Under the pieces are notes generated by a model. The model did no database searches. It was not told the origin of the DNA and saw nothing but the letters and a program-made list of their open reading frames with translations. A DNA stretch of 64,000 bases from CAZCAC01 sp964496575 (lineage in GTDB: Bacteria > Planctomycetota > UBA1135 > GCA-002686595). The DNA lies in contig CAZCAC010000027.1 of the NCBI GenBank assembly GCA_964496575.1, forward strand, positions 1 to 64,000, in the 5' to 3' direction. The position numbers and the translations under genes are program-made. Position 1 is the first letter of the stretch; each line of letters starts with the position of its first letter. This document shows positions 19,149 through 26,514 of this stretch, piece by piece.

Positions 19149-19664
19149 ATGTCGTTGTCGAGAAGAACGCTGCTGACCGGAATCGTCCCCGTGACGGTCG
19201 CCACGGGGGCGCCGGCGCTTCGTGGATGGGACCAGGAGAAGAAGGGGATGTCGTACGAGCTCTTTCCCGTCGGTCGTGTGGAAAAGACCGAGGGTACGAC
19301 CAGGATCAGGATCCTCGAGGAGTACACCGATGCCTTGCTGGGGCTCGAGTCGTGGTCGCACATCAACGTGCTCTACTGGTTCGACAAGAACGACACCCCC
19401 GCGAAGCGCCGGATCCTGCAGGTCCATCCCCGGGGGAATCGCGAGAATCCCCTCACCGGCGTCTTTGCCTGCCGGTCTCCCGTGCGGCCGAACCTGATCG
19501 CCATGACGGTGTGCAAGGTGCTCTCGGTGGCCGATGGGGTCATCACCATCGACACGATCGACGCTTTCGACGAGACTCCCGTACTGGACATCAAACCGCT
19601 GATCCGGGCCGACGAGCCGCGAGAGGACCTGCGCTTTCCGGACTGGGTCGGGAAGAAGAAGTAG
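19149..19664 (+). CDS. TrmO (TsaA/YaeB) family protein with a Tat-like leader
   Basis: Residues about 34-171 match the TrmO/TsaA family (PVGRVEKTEG, ILEEYTDALLGLESWSHINVLYWFD, HPRGNRENPLTGVFACRSPVRPNLIAMTVC). Members use S-adenosylmethionine to methylate t6A37 of tRNA-Thr in the cytoplasm. The ATG at 19149 has an excellent AGGAGGTGA site and adds MSLSRRTLLTGIVPVTVATGAPAL, a twin-arginine signal with an A-x-A-like end, which is odd for a tRNA enzyme. A second start, ATG 19248 (MSYELFPVG), has its own AGGAG nine bases upstream and gives the canonical short protein. Both starts could be used, yielding exported and cytosolic forms. The next gene follows after 32 bases. Confidence 0.8.
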   Translation: MSLSRRTLLTGIVPVTVATGAPALRGWDQEKKGMSYELFPVGRVEKTEGTTRIRILEEYTDALLGLESWSHINVLYWFDKNDTPAKRRILQVHPRGNRENPLTGVFACRSPVRPNLIAMTVCKVLSVADGVITIDTIDAFDETPVLDIKPLIRADEPREDLRFPDWVGKKK

Positions 19665-19696
19665 CCGGGCGGCGCCGATCCTGGTATTCGAAGGGC

Positions 19697-20470
19697 ATGT
19701 CTCGAGCCGAACTGACCGGGAAGATCGCCCTCGTCACCGGGGCGTCACGTGGCATCGGTCGCGCCGTCGCCATTCAGCTGGCCGCTTCCGGAGCGACCGT
19801 GGCCGTGCACTACCGCTCCGATCGCGAGGCGGCGATGGAGACGCTCGCCTCCCTCGCGGGAACGGGCCACGACGTCGTTCAGGCCGACGTCGCGGCTCCC
19901 GATCAGGTCGAGCGGATGGTCGCCGAAGTCGCCGAGCGACTGGGGGGGCTCGACGTCCTGGTCAACAACGCCGGGATCTACGTCGAGCACTCACTCCCCG
20001 GGCTCGCCGAGCTCGACTATCCGACCTGGCAAAAGGTCTGGCGGGAAACCCTCGACGTCAACCTCGTCGGTGCGGCGAACGCGGCGTTCTGCGCGGCACG
20101 GTTGATGGCCAGGCGCGGTGGGGGGCGCATCATCAACGTCGGTTCGCGCGGTGCCTACCGTGGCGAGCCGACCGCACCCGCCTACGGTGCCAGCAAGGCG
20201 GGGATGCATGCGATGAGCCAGTCGCTGGCGCTCTCCCTCGGACCGCTCGGCATCGCCGTCACCGCGGTCGCGCCAGGCTGGGTCGAGACCGACATGACCC
20301 GCGAGGCACTGGCGAGCGAGCGCGGTGATGAGGTGCGCGCCCAGAGCCCCCTCGGCCGCGTCGCCACGGCCGAGGAGATCGCGAGCGTCGTGCTCTTCCT
20401 GGCGCTCCCGGGATCGGAGTGGGTCACCGGTGGAGTGATCGACGCCAACGGTGCTTCGTACCTTCGCTAG
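19697..20470 (+). CDS. SDR-family NAD(P)-dependent oxidoreductase, FabG-like
   Basis: The 257-residue classical short-chain dehydrogenase has the cofactor motif TGASRGIG (residues about 14-21), the NNAG motif, a catalytic YGASK and the PGWVETDM segment after the active site. The C-terminal VTGGVIDANG closes the fold. The acidic residue expected for NAD preference is replaced by a RSDR stretch after the second strand, which would favour NADP; this is inference. Length and motifs resemble 3-oxoacyl-ACP reductases, but many sugar and steroid dehydrogenases look the same, so the substrate is open. It follows the TrmO-family gene and converges with the UROD-family gene 9 bases away. Confidence 0.85.
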   Translation: MSRAELTGKIALVTGASRGIGRAVAIQLAASGATVAVHYRSDREAAMETLASLAGTGHDVVQADVAAPDQVERMVAEVAERLGGLDVLVNNAGIYVEHSLPGLAELDYPTWQKVWRETLDVNLVGAANAAFCAARLMARRGGGRIINVGSRGAYRGEPTAPAYGASKAGMHAMSQSLALSLGPLGIAVTAVAPGWVETDMTREALASERGDEVRAQSPLGRVATAEEIASVVLFLALPGSEWVTGGVIDANGASYLR

Positions 20471-20479
20471 GGACTCGGC

Positions 20480-21481
20480 TCAGCGCCGATACTCGATCGG
20501 CTCGCAGAGCGCCAGGAGGTTCTCGCGCGGCGTCGACGGCGGAATCTCGCATCCCGCGTTGACCAGGAACGGGTTGCCCACCGCCTCGTAGCACTCCAGC
20601 ACCCGCGCGCGGATCGTGTCGGGCGTGCCCAGTGCGACGACCGAAACGGGGTCCACGTTGCCGGCCAGCGCCACGTGCGGCGGGATCGTCCGCCGGGCCA
20701 GCGCCAGGTCGACGAGGTGATCGACGTCGAGGATGTCGATCGGCAGCTCGGCGATCCCCGGCAGGAGATGGGTGATGTCGCCGCAGATGTGCAGGCGCAC
20801 GCGCGCGCCCATCGCCTGGATCGCGGTGAGCAGCGTCCGCTGGCGCGGCCACACGAGCTCCTCGTACATCGTTGGCGAGATCTGGCTGGCGATCGCATCG
20901 CCGACACCCACCGTGTCGACCCCCGCCGCGACCTGCGCTTGGGCGAACTCGATACCCACCTCGACACAACGGTCCATCAGCTCACCCACGAAGGCGGGAG
21001 CGTCGTAGAGATCCAGAAGGAAGTTCTGCACCCCGCGCAGGTCGGCGGCCTCGGCGGCAGGGCCTTCGATCCAGCCGAGGATCGATAGCTCGCCCTCTGC
21101 CGCCCGTGCGAAGCGATGCACCGCCTGAATCCGATCGCGCATCCGTGGTGAGGACAAGGGATCGGGGCGAGTGAGGAGGGCGAGATCGCGCGCCTCCTCC
21201 AGTGGCGCTCGCACGCATCGAGGGCCGCTGGGCTCGAAGATCACCTCGGCCCCGAAACCCGCCGCCTCCCGGTACGGATCGGAGATGACACTGAGCTGAT
21301 CGAGCCCGAAGTCGCGTGCGCAAGCGAGGTGTGCTGCTGTGAGGACCTCGAAGTCCTCGGTGTAGCGCCCGTAGTCCGAGTCGATGTACTCGGCGGCGAA
21401 CTGCATCAGGATCGGGACGCGGGGGAGGAAGTCGACCGCCTCGCCCCGCAACGTCGCCTCGTATCGTTCCCGACCGTTCAT
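20480..21481 (-). CDS. Uroporphyrinogen decarboxylase family protein, MtaA-like methyltransferase type
   Basis: The 333-residue protein has the UROD/MtaA TIM-barrel fold, starting MNGRERYEATLRGEAVDFLPR. It has a likely zinc site, His231-x-Cys233 in LHICGD and Cys311 in NAGCEIPP. This H-x-C...C arrangement belongs to corrinoid-dependent methyltransferases (MtaA/CmuA group) and is absent from true haem-pathway UroD. It lacks the N-terminal RPPVW-type arginine motif of real decarboxylases. The start at 21481 was chosen because upstream extension adds only low-quality sequence. It lies 10 bases after the exported Gfo/Idh gene, so the pair is probably an operon. The methyl donor and acceptor are unknown; many Planctomycetota carry expanded copies of this family. 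Confidence 0.8.
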   Translation of the reverse strand: MNGRERYEATLRGEAVDFLPRVPILMQFAAEYIDSDYGRYTEDFEVLTAAHLACARDFGLDQLSVISDPYREAAGFGAEVIFEPSGPRCVRAPLEEARDLALLTRPDPLSSPRMRDRIQAVHRFARAAEGELSILGWIEGPAAEAADLRGVQNFLLDLYDAPAFVGELMDRCVEVGIEFAQAQVAAGVDTVGVGDAIASQISPTMYEELVWPRQRTLLTAIQAMGARVRLHICGDITHLLPGIAELPIDILDVDHLVDLALARRTIPPHVALAGNVDPVSVVALGTPDTIRARVLECYEAVGNPFLVNAGCEIPPSTPRENLLALCEPIEYRR

Positions 21482-21491
21482 CGATGTTCCC

Positions 21492-22856
21492 TCAGAGGCC
21501 TTCGACCTCCCATCCCTGCCGGTAGGTGCGCCGCAGCAAGGCGCTCGCCTTCGGATCGCCGGAGAGCTCCATCTTCTTCGCATCCCAGCGCAGCTCGCGG
21601 TCGGGAAGGCGCGTGGCGAGCGCACCGAGCAGCACCGTCTCGGTCAAGGGACCGGAGTAGGCGAAGCCCGCCGCGGTCTCCTCGCCGCCGAGGATCGCGT
21701 CGACGTAGTGGTGGTAGTGATTGCGCCCGGCCAGCTCCGGCTTCGGATACTCCGCATACTTCTCCTGCGGGTACAACGTGGGGTCGGCGCCGTGTGGGTG
21801 CAGCAGCGCTCCCTCCTCGCCGATGAACAGCGCGCCCTGCGCCGGGTACTCGGCGCCGTCGATCCGCTGGCGGTACTCGTCGGCGGGGTACTTGAAGCCG
21901 TCCGACCAGGTGACCTCGATCGTCCTTCCGACGGTCCGCTCGTTCCCCGGGTAGACGTAGCGAACGATCTGCCACGTGGGGTACGTCTCGCTGAAGCGTC
22001 CCGGCGTATCGCGCCACTCCGGCTCGACCTCCGCGCGGATCGAGAGCGGAGCGCCGAGCTCCAGCGCTCGAAACGCCGCGTCGGTGATATGGCAACCCAT
22101 GTCGCCGAGCCAGCCGACGCCGAAGTCCTGCCACCCGCGCCAGAAGGTGGGGTGGTAGACCTCGGGCACGAACGGCCGCTCCGGCGCCGTGCCGAGCCAC
22201 CCGTCCCAGTCGAGCTTCTCGGGTGCTGGCGAGGTCGCGGTCGGGCGGGGCCCGGTGGGGCGGTACTTCCACGGATCCTTGTTGGACCAGAGGAAGACCT
22301 TCTCGACCTTCCCGATCGCGCCGTCGCGGATCATCTTCACCGTGGCCCGGTCTCCGTACGACGACGTGACCTGCACGCCCATCTGCGTGACGGTGCCGGC
22401 TTTCGCCGCGGCTTCGGCGATCACGCGCGCCTCGTGAACGTCGTGGGTCAGCGGCTTCTGGCAGTACACGTGCTTGCCACGTCGGAGTGCGTCCAGCGTG
22501 ACCGGCGCGTGCATGTGGTCCGGAATGGTGACGTTGATCGAGTCGATCCGATCCCCCTCCCGGTCGAGGAGCTCGCGCCAGTCCTGGTAGACGCGCGCGT
22601 CGGGGAACGCCTTCACCGCCTGCGCGGTGCGGGAGAGGTCCACGTCACAGAAAGCGACGATCTCCACGTCCGGATGCGCCGCGATCTGGTTCAGGTCACC
22701 CCAGCCCTGGCCGCCGGTTCCGATCGAAGCGTGCTGCACCTTCTCACCCGGTGATCGAGCCCGGAGCGTCCGGGGGAGCACGATCGAGGCGAGGCCCGCG
22801 GCTGCGGTGCCCTGGAGGAAATTCCGGCGGGGGACCCTTCGTGTCATCGCACTCAC
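21492..22856 (-). CDS. Tat-exported Gfo/Idh/MocA family oxidoreductase
   Basis: The 454-residue product has a twin-arginine leader (RRNFLQGTAAAGLASIV) followed by a Rossmann domain (IGTGGQGWGDL, then CDVD), the QKPLTHDVHEA motif that replaces the usual EKP, and a C-terminal alpha/beta domain with DMGCHITD. The longer start MSAMTRRVPRRNF or an internal MTRR start nine bases in are both possible. Exported Gfo/Idh proteins carry tightly bound NAD(H). Some act as NAD-dependent glycosidases (GH109 type) or sugar 3-dehydrogenases on the outside of the membrane, so a role in carbohydrate processing is a reasonable inference. It is the first gene of a two-gene operon with the UROD-family protein. Confidence 0.88.
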   Translation of the reverse strand: MSAMTRRVPRRNFLQGTAAAGLASIVLPRTLRARSPGEKVQHASIGTGGQGWGDLNQIAAHPDVEIVAFCDVDLSRTAQAVKAFPDARVYQDWRELLDREGDRIDSINVTIPDHMHAPVTLDALRRGKHVYCQKPLTHDVHEARVIAEAAAKAGTVTQMGVQVTSSYGDRATVKMIRDGAIGKVEKVFLWSNKDPWKYRPTGPRPTATSPAPEKLDWDGWLGTAPERPFVPEVYHPTFWRGWQDFGVGWLGDMGCHITDAAFRALELGAPLSIRAEVEPEWRDTPGRFSETYPTWQIVRYVYPGNERTVGRTIEVTWSDGFKYPADEYRQRIDGAEYPAQGALFIGEEGALLHPHGADPTLYPQEKYAEYPKPELAGRNHYHHYVDAILGGEETAAGFAYSGPLTETVLLGALATRLPDRELRWDAKKMELSGDPKASALLRRTYRQGWEVEGL

Positions 22857-23048
22857 CTCTTCTTCCTGGATGGAGTGAAGCTCTCGAAGCCGAGTCAGGC
22901 GGCGTTAGGATACCACCAGGGAACATCGTCGCGAAGGCCGCCACGGGCGCTCCCCGGCTCGCCGAGCTGCAATGGATGCACGCCGGCGTCCCAGGATGGA
23001 CAATGGGACCCCCCGGACGCCACATCGATTCACCCCCTCCACGATCCG

Positions 23049-24197
23049 ATGAACGACACGATCGCCTCCGCCGAGTTCCAGCCCTTCCTGATGGAGCGGC
23101 TGATGTCCAAATACGAACAAGACGTCGAGTTCAACCTCTCCGAGAGCGGGGTGCTTCCGGTGACGTTGCGCGAGCTGCTGCAAGACGATCTCGATCGCGC
23201 CGCGTCCCTGCTCGATATCGATCTGAACTACCCCTGGGTGAACGGTCCGCCCGAGCTGCGCAGTCAGATCGCCACGCTGTACGACGGTGCCGGCGAGGAG
23301 AACGTTCTCGTCACCGTCGGTGCGGCGGAGGCGAACTACATCACCACGCGGACCTTGCTCGCTCCCGGCGATGAGATCGCGATCATGCTCCCCAACTACA
23401 TGCAGATCTGGGGGATCGCGAAGAACCACGACTACGCCGTGAGGGAGTTCCACCTTCGCGAGGAGAACGGCTGGGCGCTCGATCGTGGGGAGCTGAACGA
23501 GGTGGTCACCGGGAAGACACGATTGATCGCCGTCTGCAACCCGAACAACCCGACCGGTCGCGCGCTCTCCGTCGACGAGATGGACGCGATCGTCGCCGCG
23601 GCCGAGCGCGTCGGTGCGTGGATCCTCGCCGACGAGGTCTACCGCGGCGCGGAACGCTGTGTCGAGGAGGAAACGCCGTCCTTCTACGGGCGCTACGACC
23701 GCGTGATCGCCAACGGCAGCCTGAGCAAGGCCTACGGCTTGCCCGGCCTGCGCATCGGCTGGTCGATGGGACCGCCCGAGATGCTGGAGGAGATCTGGGC
23801 GCGACACGAGTACACGACGATCTCGGCCACTCGAATCTCGAACGAACTCGCGACGGTCGCTCTCTCCCCGGGGGTGCGCCCCCGGCTGATCCAGCGGACG
23901 CGCGGCTTCATCCGGCGCGGCTACCCGATCCTCGAGCAGTGGATGGAGACCCACGGCGACACCTTCCGGATCACCCCGCCCGACGCCGCGGCGATCGCCT
24001 TCCTGCGCTACGACCTCGAGATCAACTCGACCGAGCTGGCGCGGCGCCTCCGAGAGGAGAAGGGCGTGCTGGTGGTTCCCGGAGATCACTTCGGGATGGA
24101 CCACTTCCTGCGCATCAGCTTCGGGCTGCCCGCGGACTACCTGGAGCCGGCGCTGGAACGGATCCGGGAGCTCCTGACCTCTCCCGACGTCCGGTAG
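23049..24197 (+). CDS. PLP-dependent aminotransferase, class I/II
   Basis: The 382-residue fold-type I aminotransferase has the Schiff-base lysine at Lys227 (NGSLSKAYGLPG), the CNPNNPTG motif, the ADEVYRG segment containing the cofactor-contacting Asp and Tyr, and a C-terminal LRISFG carboxylate-binding Arg. The ATG at 23049 gives a start like other family members; upstream in-frame codons lie in the intergenic region. The sequence resembles aspartate/aromatic or capreomycidine-synthase-like aminotransferases, but the amino donor cannot be read from sequence. The next gene starts 9 bases after the stop and is probably co-transcribed. Confidence 0.88.
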   Translation: MNDTIASAEFQPFLMERLMSKYEQDVEFNLSESGVLPVTLRELLQDDLDRAASLLDIDLNYPWVNGPPELRSQIATLYDGAGEENVLVTVGAAEANYITTRTLLAPGDEIAIMLPNYMQIWGIAKNHDYAVREFHLREENGWALDRGELNEVVTGKTRLIAVCNPNNPTGRALSVDEMDAIVAAAERVGAWILADEVYRGAERCVEEETPSFYGRYDRVIANGSLSKAYGLPGLRIGWSMGPPEMLEEIWARHEYTTISATRISNELATVALSPGVRPRLIQRTRGFIRRGYPILEQWMETHGDTFRITPPDAAAIAFLRYDLEINSTELARRLREEKGVLVVPGDHFGMDHFLRISFGLPADYLEPALERIRELLTSPDVR

Positions 24198-24206
24198 AAT
24201 CCGAGC

Positions 24207-26363
24207 GTGAATACGATCCGACGCCTCTCGCTGGGCACGCTGATGATCTGCGCGGTCTTCGATCCGCTGGCCACGGCGCAGCTCACCTTCTGCTGCTCCG
24301 CCGACAACGATCTCTACCGCGTGACGCGGGACGCCGGCATTCCCTGCGTACGCCACGACACACCCGGTGAGGCCGTGCGCGCGGCGCCGCGGGACTCGGG
24401 GGTGCTCCTGCTCGCCGCCGGCTATCCGCAAGAGCCCACGCAGGTCGACGAGACCCTCTTCGACGAGGCGCGTGGCAAGGGGCTGCGCCTGTTCGTCGAG
24501 TACCCCTCCGCCCTGCCGGGTTTGCGGCTCGATGCCCCGCGGCGGGCCGGGGTCGAGCGCTGTGTGGCCGTCTCCGATTTCTTCGGCGAGTCGCTCCGGC
24601 CGAACGCCATCCTCGCCGTGAACGGCCTGCACTTCCTTCCCGTCGAGGCGGACACCGCTCACCTCGTGGCCGCGCGAGTCGCCGGCTACGACGAGGCGGT
24701 GTACGGGCTGCCGGCGGAGCGCTGGCCGATCCTCTTCGAGGCGGAGGGCGGTGATCGGCTGGTGGCGACCACGAAGCTCAGCGGCTTCATCCGCGGCCGG
24801 TACGCGCCCGAAGCGTCGTGGCGGGCGGTGATCGCCGGCGTGCTGGGCTGGCTTCGCCCGGGCGAGGTGACTCCGGCATTGTCGTGGAGGCCGGTCGTCG
24901 GTCCGAGCTACGGCCGTGACGAGGAACTTCCCGACGACTTCGAGGAACGCGCCCTGCGCCGGGGTATCGGGTGGTTTCGCGCCAGCAAGCTGCTCGTGCA
25001 CCCCTCGCGGCTCGAGGAGATCGACGAAGCGCTGCGCACCGGCGGCGGCCGCGCGCCCACGCCACCACCCGACGCGCCGGTCGGCGACGGTTCGCTCGGC
25101 ATCCTCGAAGCCCCGGTCTCGATCATCCAGAGCGACGGCAGCCAGCTGCAGAGCGTCGCCCGGCGAGGCGACTGTACCGGAGAGTCGGCGATGGCGATCG
25201 CCTTCGGCGGTGTGCTGTTCGACGACCGGCAGCTGACCAGCATCGCTCGCAACCTGCTCGACTACTGGTACTCCACCTCCGACGCCACCAGGAAGGAGCG
25301 CGGCGATCCCGAGCACCCGGCCTACGGCTTGATCGCCTGGGGGATCAGCACGCCCGCCTGGTACGTGGCGAACTACGGCGACGACAACGCGCGCTTGATC
25401 CTCGGCACGATGGCCGCGGCGGCACTGCTGGAGGAGGATCGCTGGGACCGGCCGGTGATGCGTTGCCTGCTGGCCAACCTGCGCACCACCGGGCAGCTCG
25501 GCTTCCGCGGGGGGAGGATCGACGTGCCCGCGCTCGCGCAGAATGGCTGGGAGCACTACTTCTCGCACTCGAACGTCAACAAGTGGCCGCACTACGAGGC
25601 GTACCTCTGGGCCTGCTTTCTCTGGGCGTACCGCGAGACGGGGGACGAGTTGTTCCTCGAGCGCGCGGAGAGCGCGTTGCGCCTCACCATGGAGTCCTAT
25701 CCCGACGACTGGCGCTGGACCAACGGCCTGGCCCAGGAGCGCGCCCGGATCCTCTTGCCGCTCGCCTGGCTGGTACGCGTCGCGGACACGACCGAGCATC
25801 GCGAGTGGCTGCGGCAGGCGGTCGACGGGTTGCTGAGCCTCCAGGACGAGTGTGGAGCGATCCGGGAGGAGTTCGGGGCGCCCGGCCTCGGCGCGTACCC
25901 GCCGCCCGCCTCGAACGAGGCGTACGGCGGCAACGAAGCGTCCTTGATCCAGCAGAACGGCGATCCGGTGGCGGACCTGCTCTACACCACGAACTTCGCC
26001 TTCCTCGCTCTGCACGAGGCGGCCGCGACGGGGGACGAGCGCGCGCGGGCCGGCGGGGATCGGCTCGCCGAGTTCCTCTGCCGGATCCAGATCCGCAGCG
26101 AGGCCCAGCCTTCACTCGACGGCGGCTGGTTCCGCGCCTTCGACTTCGGGCGCTGGGAGGCCTGGGGCTCCAACGCCGACGCGGGGTGGGGGGCCTGGGC
26201 GATCGAGTCGGGGTGGACGCAGGGCTGGATCACCTCGGTGCTCGCCATGCGCCGGATGGGAACCTCGTTCTGGGATCTGACCGCGGCGAGCGAGATCGAG
26301 CGCTTTCACGCCGCGGAGCGGGAGACTCTGCTGCCGGCGGAAGTGCTCGAGCGCCATCGCTGA
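24207..26363 (+). CDS. Large exported protein: N-terminal ThuA/amidotransferase-like part, C-terminal helical toroid-like part
   Basis: The 718-residue protein starts at GTG 24207 with a signal peptide (MNTIRRLSLGTLMICAVFDPLATAQ). Residues about 27-240 alternate strand and helix like glutamine-amidotransferase-fold domains (GVLLLAAGYPQ, LRLFVEYPSALPG, WPILFEAEGGDR). Residues about 290-700 are helix-rich with repeated aromatic segments (GWEHYFSHSNVNKWPHYEAYLWACFLWAY, then a WGAWAIESGWTQGW stretch), reminiscent of (alpha/alpha)6 glycoside hydrolases such as the GH88/GH127 types. No catalytic residues can be named with confidence. It probably acts on carbohydrate outside the cytoplasm; this is inference from the fold type and the neighbourhood. 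Confidence 0.65.
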   Translation: MNTIRRLSLGTLMICAVFDPLATAQLTFCCSADNDLYRVTRDAGIPCVRHDTPGEAVRAAPRDSGVLLLAAGYPQEPTQVDETLFDEARGKGLRLFVEYPSALPGLRLDAPRRAGVERCVAVSDFFGESLRPNAILAVNGLHFLPVEADTAHLVAARVAGYDEAVYGLPAERWPILFEAEGGDRLVATTKLSGFIRGRYAPEASWRAVIAGVLGWLRPGEVTPALSWRPVVGPSYGRDEELPDDFEERALRRGIGWFRASKLLVHPSRLEEIDEALRTGGGRAPTPPPDAPVGDGSLGILEAPVSIIQSDGSQLQSVARRGDCTGESAMAIAFGGVLFDDRQLTSIARNLLDYWYSTSDATRKERGDPEHPAYGLIAWGISTPAWYVANYGDDNARLILGTMAAAALLEEDRWDRPVMRCLLANLRTTGQLGFRGGRIDVPALAQNGWEHYFSHSNVNKWPHYEAYLWACFLWAYRETGDELFLERAESALRLTMESYPDDWRWTNGLAQERARILLPLAWLVRVADTTEHREWLRQAVDGLLSLQDECGAIREEFGAPGLGAYPPPASNEAYGGNEASLIQQNGDPVADLLYTTNFAFLALHEAAATGDERARAGGDRLAEFLCRIQIRSEAQPSLDGGWFRAFDFGRWEAWGSNADAGWGAWAIESGWTQGWITSVLAMRRMGTSFWDLTAASEIERFHAAERETLLPAEVLERHR

Positions 26364-26514
26364 CGATCCTAGGTTCGACCCGGGTCAGCTGACCACCGTT
26401 CCTGACAGCCGGGTCGCCGGTGACCGCTCCTCGACTCTCGGCGGGGAGCCGTCGAGAACCACCGATTCTCGGAATACGCCGGCTCCCCGGCGCCGCCCGC
26501 CCCCATTTCAGGTT

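Noticed and set aside
20480..21481. True uroporphyrinogen decarboxylase HemE
   Set aside because: The HemE N-terminal arginine motif is missing and an MtaA-like His-x-Cys...Cys zinc pattern is present.
22905..26015. 1036-residue open frame on the minus strand opposite the aminotransferase and the exported protein
   Set aside because: It mirrors two well-supported plus-strand genes, is rich in Arg, Gly, Asp and Val as antisense frames in high-GC DNA are, and has no family motif.
26383..26394. GGTCAGCTGACC palindrome between convergent genes as terminator or operator
   Set aside because: A 12-base self-complementary site without loop or T tract occurs by chance often in high-GC DNA; the evidence is too weak.
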